A stretch of 26,214 bases of DNA from Hypsibius dujardini (Eukaryota > Tardigrada > Eutardigrada > Parachela > Hypsibiidae): assembly GCA_001579985.1 (NCBI GenBank), contig LRSR01011978.1, positions 1 through 26,214 on the forward strand, in the 5' to 3' direction. The stretch's first letter is position 1; the number at the start of each line of letters is the position of its first letter. The position numbers and the translations under genes were made by a program. Under the pieces are notes generated by a model. That model made no database searches. It saw nothing but the letters and a program-made list of their open reading frames with translations, and had not been told where the DNA came from. Positions 20,675-26,214 of the stretch are shown piece after piece.

Positions 20675-23600
20675 TCAGCCACTTTGACTGCATTGCCCGC
20701 CGTCCTCGGTCCCGTGGACACGAAACCGACAGATCGACGTGTACACAGTGCTGCCGTGGTTAGAGAGGACTTTTAGCTCTACGAAGCGGAACTGTCGGTC
20801 GTCCGGTGGCTGTTGCTGCAGCGGGAAAATTTGGATGTGGTCGCCGTGGTCTGCGTCGTACTCGTAACTGCCAAACTGAAACGGATCATCATCCCATTCG
20901 GATTCCAGGCCCTGTCAAATGACCACAGATAGATAAACCTTATTGGCCTTCCAGCATGAGGAATCGGACCACAGCCTTGGGGTCATTCAATGACTGAGTC
21001 ACTGGATATAAACCTTATTGGCCTTCCAGCCTGAGGAATCGGACCACAACCTTGGGTCATTCAATGACTGAGTCACTGGAATCCAGTGACTCAGTCATTC
21101 AGTCATCCAGTGACTGGATATGAACCTTTTTGGCCTTCCAGCCTGAGGAATCGGACCTGTTCCCGGTAACTCCTTTTCCTGGCCTGTTATCGGTACGTTT
21201 CAATCGGACCTGTTCCTGGTGGCCGGATTTTTGACCAGATAAAGTCAAGAAGTAGCTTGCATACGACTAATTAAGAAGTGATTGGCTTGGCTTATGGCCC
21301 GGAATAGGTCAGGAAAAGTGATGACTAGGAAGGTCGGCTTCTTCATACCGTCCGTTGCAGTTCAATTGTTGCTTATCACTTGTGTGGGGTGCTTACATAA
21401 ACTTCAAATGATTTCGGAGCCGGTAGGAGCTTTCCCGTCGGTGACATTTTTCTCGGCATGTAATCCATTGCGAATGAGCTGATCCTGGTCATCGTCGCCA
21501 GCTTGATTACTACACCACCGGGGAATCCGATAAAGGGCCAGCATTCCCCAGGCATGAAACCCGGCTGTGGAATAAATTCTTTTGACGATTTTCTTTATTT
21601 CTTTAAAATACTTATCTATAAATTTAATAAGACCCTGTACTCGGTTACCCGGTACCCGTTTACCCAATACCCGGTTACCGGTATCCGGTTACCCAATACC
21701 CAGTACCCGGTTACCCAATACCCGGTACCAGGTTACCGGTATCGTTAACCGGTTACCTGGTATCGTTACCCGGTTACCCAATACCCGATAGCCGGTTACC
21801 CGGTATCGTTACCCGGTTACTCGGTGCCGTTACCCGGTTACCCAGTACCCGGTCCCCTGTTACCGGTATCGTTACCCGGTTACTCGGTGCCGTTACCCGG
21901 TTACCCAGTACCCGGTACCCAGTTATGAGTTGTGTCGGTTTCTCGTACTTGAATGATTAGTTCGGGAGAGAGAGGCAGCATTTCTTCCTGCGACACCCCA
22001 AACACGTTTGTGATTACTTGCGGGACTTCTGCGGGGGTCGTGTCCCTGATCGAGATGACAGCTGCTCCGGTAGATTTAAGGGCGTAGTCAAACAAGCCGG
22101 TCGAGTCCGCCAAGAATTTCTCGTAAGCGTCCAGTGCGATTTGCTTCGCTCTTGCGGCGGTTATACCGTCTAAAACAATCTGACACGACATAAATAGCAC
22201 ATTAGCATGAAATACGCGGTCCATGCATGTGTTACATTTATAAACTGGAACAGACCGAACGAGGAACCGGGATTGTACCTTTTCCAGCTCGGTCCTCAGG
22301 TTTCGGCGCCAGTGACTCATTTCTGCAAGGACATCACCCGGCATGACGAAGGTCCCCAGAAGCCACATGCGAATAGCCTGCGCTCGTTCCATTACCGTTC
22401 GCGGATTGGCCACCTATTCTACAAACAATTTGTCGGCGAGCAGGATTTCACTCTGCAGAAAGAGTTCCTACACACAGCGTGCAAAATGTACGAAGCGACA
22501 AATGAGCACCTCTTCGAACAGACGTAACACTTCCTGTCGGACCGTTTCGTTGAGGAACTCTTCGCTTTTCCGGCGATTCTGCACGAACTGCACGAGATCA
22601 GCATGGACCGTGCGGATACGCAAGAGCTCTGCCGCTACGGATGCGGTCTCGAATCGCCGCGCGTCGTGATCAGCTTTGATTTTTCTTCAACCAAACAAGA
22701 AAACGACACGCGGAAAGAATTTCAGTTGTTTGTTTAAAGGGATCATTTAGTGTTCGTGGATGAAGGGCGGACACCATTCACGCACTGGTCTCTCCCCTGC
22801 CGTGCGACTTCATTCCGCTCCGCCAGCACCTGAACCGACTTCGCAATGTTCTGGTAGGTTTTCCGGAGTTCGTTGAGCTCGGAATGTTTGGCAAGCAAGT
22901 CTTGGTGCTGGAGTGTCCAGCCGGATGTCTCGCTGCGAACGCGTTCGTCGATGAACCTAATAACGGACGACTGGAGCTCGCGCAGCTGCTCCGTTGAAAG
23001 CACTTCCGGCAGTTTGAAAGTGAGGTTCAGGTTTTGTAGTAGCTGTGGGCCGGGATCTTCGCGCTGAGAAGGTGCATTGTGGATGGATGAAACGGAAACG
23101 CGTCCGGATGGACCACGGCGGACAAGTAGGGCACCGGACCAGCCCATATTACTAAACCCCAACCCTGAAAGGACGACAGGAGGTGTGGAAGTGTTTTTAG
23201 TCAGACACAATGAACTTGTGGACGCCTAGTCTAACCTGCCTGCACCTATGACTGTATTCATGTCTGTGTCTGTATGTGTTTGCCTAGTCTGACTAAGTAC
23301 AGTATAAGTACAATTTGTGTGTCTATAACCAGTCTACTTGTCTGCATATGTTTGTAACGTAAGTATGGGTCTCTTCTTTGCCTATGTTTATGAATGTTCC
23401 ATACGTCTCGTCTGTACCTTGTCTGCCTGTGTCTGCCTATTTTTGCGTATATATGTCTGAGTCTCTGCCAACTTCGCAATGCAAATGTTCGTGGCCAGTC
23501 CGCCTATGCTTGCTTATGTTTGTCTATATGTCTATGTCTGTACGTCTATATGTCTATATGTCTGCGTTTTTATTCTGCCTATGTCTGGGCATATGCCTAT

Positions 23601-24386
23601 ATGTCTGCATCTATATGTCTAGGTGTCTGCGTCTGTATTCTGCCTATGTCTGGGCATATGCCTATATGTCTGCATCTATATGTCTCGATGTCTGTGTCTG
23701 TATTCTGCCTGTCTGGTCATATGTCTATATATCTGCATCTATATGTCTATATGTCTGCGTTTTTATTCTGCCTATGTCTGGGCATATGCCTATATGTCTG
23801 CATCTATATGTCTCGATGTCTGTGTCTGTATTCTGCCTATGTCTGGTCATATGTCTATATGTCTGCAACTATATGTCTAGGTGTCTGCGTCTGTATTCTG
23901 CCTATGTCTGGGCATATGTCTATATGTCTGCATCTATATGTCTAGGTGTCTACGTCTGTATTCTGCCTATGTCTGGTCATATGTCTGTACCTCTTGTATG
24001 CGACTGTAAATCTCTCTTCCTGTCTCTCACCGACAACAATGAGGACGCCTACAATGAGGCAGCCAGCGATCTGTCTCCATTCGTGCGTTTTCAGGCGTGG
24101 AAACTGAAAGGACGATCCGTGACCGTTGACCTCATCACCCGGTCCTTCATCGCTGAACCTGAATTCATCACCTGCTGAGGAGAATGCACACAGTAGTTAT
24201 TGTCAAAGAAAATCGACCTTCTTTTCTGGTACAGCAAGGAATCAGTTTATTGCAAGAGTTTTCAGTCTCAAGGAATTGTTGCATAAGAAAATACGCTGTA
24301 ACTTATATACCTCCATGTGTGTGAGCTCGACGGGGAAATGCAAATCGCTCAGAACTCCTGCTTGAAGAGGTAGCTCCAAACGCCAT
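20675..24386 (-). CDS. SUN-domain inner nuclear membrane protein
   Basis: Nine exons in transcript order: 24386-24311, 24174-24031, 23164-22786, 22684-22510, 22467-22423, 22377-22279, 22179-21949, 21564-21397, 20911-20675. The product is 517 residues. It has a short nucleoplasmic N-terminus (1-60), one membrane segment (about 61-80, IAGCLIVGVLIVVG...), a lumenal helical or coiled-coil region (about 110-330) and a C-terminal SUN domain (about 337-512) ending in the typical RFRVHG. SUN proteins trimerise in the perinuclear space and bind KASH proteins to form LINC complexes. The human SUN2 Cys563 position (after VIS-x-R) is Asp here; the cysteine of PG-x-CW is kept. The junction of exons 3 and 4 is the weakest: donor CA|GTGCGT with acceptor GAAG|A keeps frame, but a donor at 22776 joined to an acceptor 11 bases further in also would. 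Exon 2 starts at a CAGCAG double acceptor. The small size resembles invertebrate SUN proteins; the subtype is not assigned. Confidence 0.9.
20935..21150. repeat. 75-bp repeats with inverted segment, SUN last intron
   Basis: The box AACCTT(A/T)TTGGCCTTCCAGC occurs near 20936, 21011 and 21123, each followed by GAGGAATCGGACC. Between copies 2 and 3, AATGACTGAGTCACTGGA is followed directly by its near complement, forming a hairpin centred near 21080. All lie in the intron 20912-21396. Confidence 0.88.
21640..21925. repeat. ACCCGGTT/ACCCGGTACC minisatellite, SUN intron
   Basis: About 285 bases of ACCCGGT-type units with palindromic cores (GGTACC, ACCGGT) nearly fill the intron 21565-21948 and end only about 23 bases inside the donor of the SUN-domain exon. 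It resembles no telomere repeat known to me. Confidence 0.9.
23572..23990. repeat. 65-bp minisatellite, SUN intron 2
   Basis: ATTCTGCCT recurs at 23572, 23637, 23702, 23765, 23830, 23895 and 23960: period 65, with one 63-base unit. Units contain TATGTCTG and CATATG boxes. Bases 23225-23571 are a looser TGTCTG-rich lead-in. The array leaves an 800-base frame open on the plus strand, which is an artefact. Confidence 0.93.
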
Positions 24387-24980
24387 GTAACCTTTAAACC
24401 TTAAAAACTGACGGACAAATAAATCGCTTGTTATTTATTTTTTAAATTAAATGATTAAATAGTTAATCAGGTATGGTTCGGGAACTCAATGCCGATGGTT
24501 CGAAAATCGGGGAAAGTGCATGTGCACGCATCATCACACACACAAGGGCCAGCGCAGTGGCGCCGCCACACAACTAAATCTGCCAGTTCCAATGGAGTCA
24601 CACCAACAGCGTACTTGGAATTGGAATCCTCACACTGGTGGATAATGTTGCACGATAATTCCAAATTCCGTCTCGCTCTTCCCTATTCGCCTTCGCCCAG
24701 TTTTGAGGTTTTTGCTGCAGTGGCGCCGCCACACAACTAAATCTGCCAGTTCCAATGGAGTCACACCAACAGCGTACTTGGAATTGGAATTCTCACACTG
24801 GTGGATAATGTTGCACGATAATTCTAAATTCCGTCTCGCTCTTCCCTATTCGCCTTCGCCCAGTTTTTAGGTTTTTGCTGCATTGGTAATCTTGCTTGGC
24901 ATTTTGAATTTCGATTCGACCATTCACTCAGAGATTGGATTTTAAAGAGCATTTGCAGTCGATTCACTGAGGGAACTACA
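24387..24980. promoter_or_regulatory. Divergent promoter region, SUN gene / APOO-like gene
   Basis: A 594-base spacer between two start codons facing opposite ways. It must hold both 5' UTRs and probably both core promoters. Beside the SUN gene it is AT-rich (about 24415-24470). The middle is a 163-bp tandem duplication. No clear TATA box or other named element was recognised. Called from gene geometry, not from a motif. Confidence 0.5.
24555..24880. repeat. 163-bp tandem duplication in divergent promoter
   Basis: Units 24555-24717 and 24718-24880 have the same length and differ by three single-base changes by eye (about 98% identical). Each starts CAGTGGCGCCGCCACAC, which includes a short palindrome around GGCGCC. 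The high identity suggests a recent duplication or homogenisation. Confidence 0.95.
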
Positions 24981-26127
24981 ATGGTAAGTGAATTTCTGTC
25001 GTGAAATGAGAAATTTTTGGATGTTTTTCAAAATCACCTGCCTTTGCATTTATATCAGGCTATGCGAAAGTTCCTCATAGTATCGGGTGCGGGAGGAGGA
25101 TTCTCAATGAGCGCTGGGGTTTTGGGTTTTGGCGGCGCGTCCACAGCGGCGAAGGACCCTCCTCGGATGGTGAAAATTTCAGAAGTGAGTGAAAGGATGG
25201 TGCGGTCGATTGATTGAACGATTGATCGGTCAGTTGATTGATCGATTGATGGATTGATTGGTCGGTTGATTGATGGATTGATCGGTCGGTTGGTTGATTG
25301 ATCGATTGATGGATTGATTGGTCGGTTGATTGATGGATTGATCGGTCGGTTGGTTGAACGTTTGATTGGTCAGTTGGCGAATCACTTTCACATGGTTGTC
25401 GGGCCTGACGGCTTATGAAGTCGTCCGTTGGATTGTTTTGGAAGATCAAGCTTGTCATATGGATTGGTTGAATTGAATTACAGAGGTGACTGTCAATTAA
25501 TTTTTGATTGTCTTCTTGAACATTTTACAGACTGTGGCTGACTTTATTGATTGATTGGTTAAATCGAGAGCGAATTTTCCTTTTTTCCTTAATATTGCAG
25601 TTGCCGATCTACGATGAAACTCCACCAGTCAGCCGACAGGCCTACTACGTCGAGCCCACACCGACTCCAGTTTTGGAGCAGAAAGTCGCGGAAGTTCGGA
25701 CAGCTATCCAGTCCTGGTGGGGTGGATCAGAAGTAAGTTTTTGCGTGTGAAGTTTTATTGAGAAGCCGTTTTTTAACGATACCTACCTGGGATGTTGTGA
25801 GTGTAGAAAGCGAGGCAGCGGGCACGAGAGATCTACGAAACGGGCAAGGCGCACTCGCAAAGTAAGTCCATGAGACAATCATCGATATGAAGTTTACAAT
25901 TCGATTGAAGAGGATTTGCCGTGACTGTCGAAACAGTTTCTTCTGCCCAAACTCGAATAAGGGTTTCATGGTATTCGCCGGTCGAGTGGGGTGTGTGTGT
26001 TCGGTGATGCGATAAAATACTGTTCTTTCAGGCAGTCTGGAAATGCTGCGCGACGACACCAAAGTTCTTCCCCGGGCGATTCTCATCTCGACCGGTGGTC
26101 TTGTTGGACTTTTGTTGGCCTACCGAA
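24981..26127 (+). CDS. APOO: APOO/APOOL-like MICOS subunit (MIC26/MIC27), 3'-partial
   Basis: Five exons: 24981-24983 (the ATG alone), 25059-25184, 25601-25732, 25807-25861, 26032-26127; the gene runs off the right edge. About 137 residues are visible. A short hydrophobic, Gly-rich N-terminus is followed by LPIYDETP and then a YYVEPTPTPVLEQKVAEVRTA stretch, typical of the apolipoprotein O family (LPIY..., VE-x-P...LE...VRTA). The visible part ends in a hydrophobic segment (AILISTGGLVGLLLAYR, about residues 120-137) that matches the family's first membrane helix. MIC26 and MIC27 are inner-mitochondrial-membrane subunits of the MICOS complex, which shapes cristae junctions; the mitochondrial location here is inferred from family membership. 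Whether it is APOO or APOOL cannot be settled without the C-terminus. Splitting the start codon from the rest is unusual, but ATG|GTAAGT and TATATCAG|GCT are good sites. An internal ATG two codons later could also serve. The gene is divergent from the SUN gene. Confidence 0.85.
25203..25376. repeat. GATTGATC/GGTCGGTT repeats, APOO-like intron
   Basis: Degenerate GATTGATCGGTCGGTTGATT units, about 60 bases per higher-order repeat, starting about 20 bases after the exon 2 donor. They are related in base composition to the TTGATTGA tract of the MTMR9 gene. Confidence 0.9.
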
Positions 26128-26214
26128 GTACGTGTTCACGTTCTCGCTCCGCTATTGATTATGAATGGGCAAAAGGGGCGGAGCAGGGGGTGGTCAGGTG
26201 GTTGAGTACACTGG

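Noticed and set aside
21640-21925. ACCCGGTT repeats as interstitial telomere
   Set aside because: The units vary in length and sequence, are palindromic, and match no telomeric repeat I know.
23378-24178. 266-codon open frame, + strand, Tyr/Met/Cys-rich
   Set aside because: It is made of the 65-bp TGTC-type minisatellite and then runs antisense through SUN exon 2. No initiation context or domain was seen.
24467-24664. Minus-strand Cys-rich frame (HCAGPCVCDDACTCTF)
   Set aside because: It looks like a small secreted domain, but it is in the divergent promoter, has no ATG start, and its 163-base duplicate is not a multiple of three and breaks the frame.

Overview
This window is nuclear DNA from an animal. 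Every recognisable gene is split by short GT-AG introns, and all five belong to conserved bilaterian families. Exons were assembled by hand. Splice phases agree at every junction; one SUN-gene junction and one ZC2HC1 junction have a rival solution. Compact genes, introns of roughly 70-900 bases and heavy microsatellite loading fit a small-genome invertebrate. A tardigrade or another ecdysozoan is possible, but nothing here fixes the taxon. There are no bacterial genes, CRISPR arrays or RNA genes that I can support.

Layout, left to right. (1) 402-5723, + strand: the 3' part of a ZMYND11/BS69-like chromatin reader (end of bromodomain, divergent PWWP, long disordered linker, coiled coil, MYND finger). 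The 5' part lies left of the window. (2) 5981-9007, - strand: a complete nine-exon MTMR9 pseudophosphatase, convergent with gene 1. (3) 9008-13747: a 4.7 kb gene-poor interval with a 74-bp palindromic tandem repeat, two abutting terminal-inverted-repeat elements that share one TA, a 200-bp hairpin element and a GACA/GATA microsatellite. (4) 13748-20306, + strand: a ZC2HC1 (FAM164)-type protein with two C2HC fingers, a long low-complexity linker carrying a repeated R-T-G-S motif, and a terminal zinc ribbon. Its first intron is about 2.8 kb and contains two extra copies of the exon-1 splice-donor region. (5) 20675-24386, - strand: a complete nine-exon SUN-domain protein (inner nuclear membrane LINC component), convergent with gene 4. 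(6) 24981 to the right edge, + strand: the 5' part of an APOO/APOOL-like MICOS subunit (MIC26/MIC27), divergent from the SUN gene across a 594-bp spacer that contains a near-perfect 163-bp tandem duplication.

The genes do not form a pathway. They are a chromatin reader, a phosphoinositide-phosphatase adaptor, a zinc-finger protein, a nuclear-envelope tether and a mitochondrial cristae protein. I found no evidence for an undescribed multi-gene system. The least ordinary points are the duplicated splice donors in the ZC2HC1 gene, the altered reader pocket of the ZMYND11-like protein, the SUN domain without the usual KASH-bonding cysteine, the paired TIR elements, and GACA/TGTC or TTGATTGA-type repeats in introns of all five genes.
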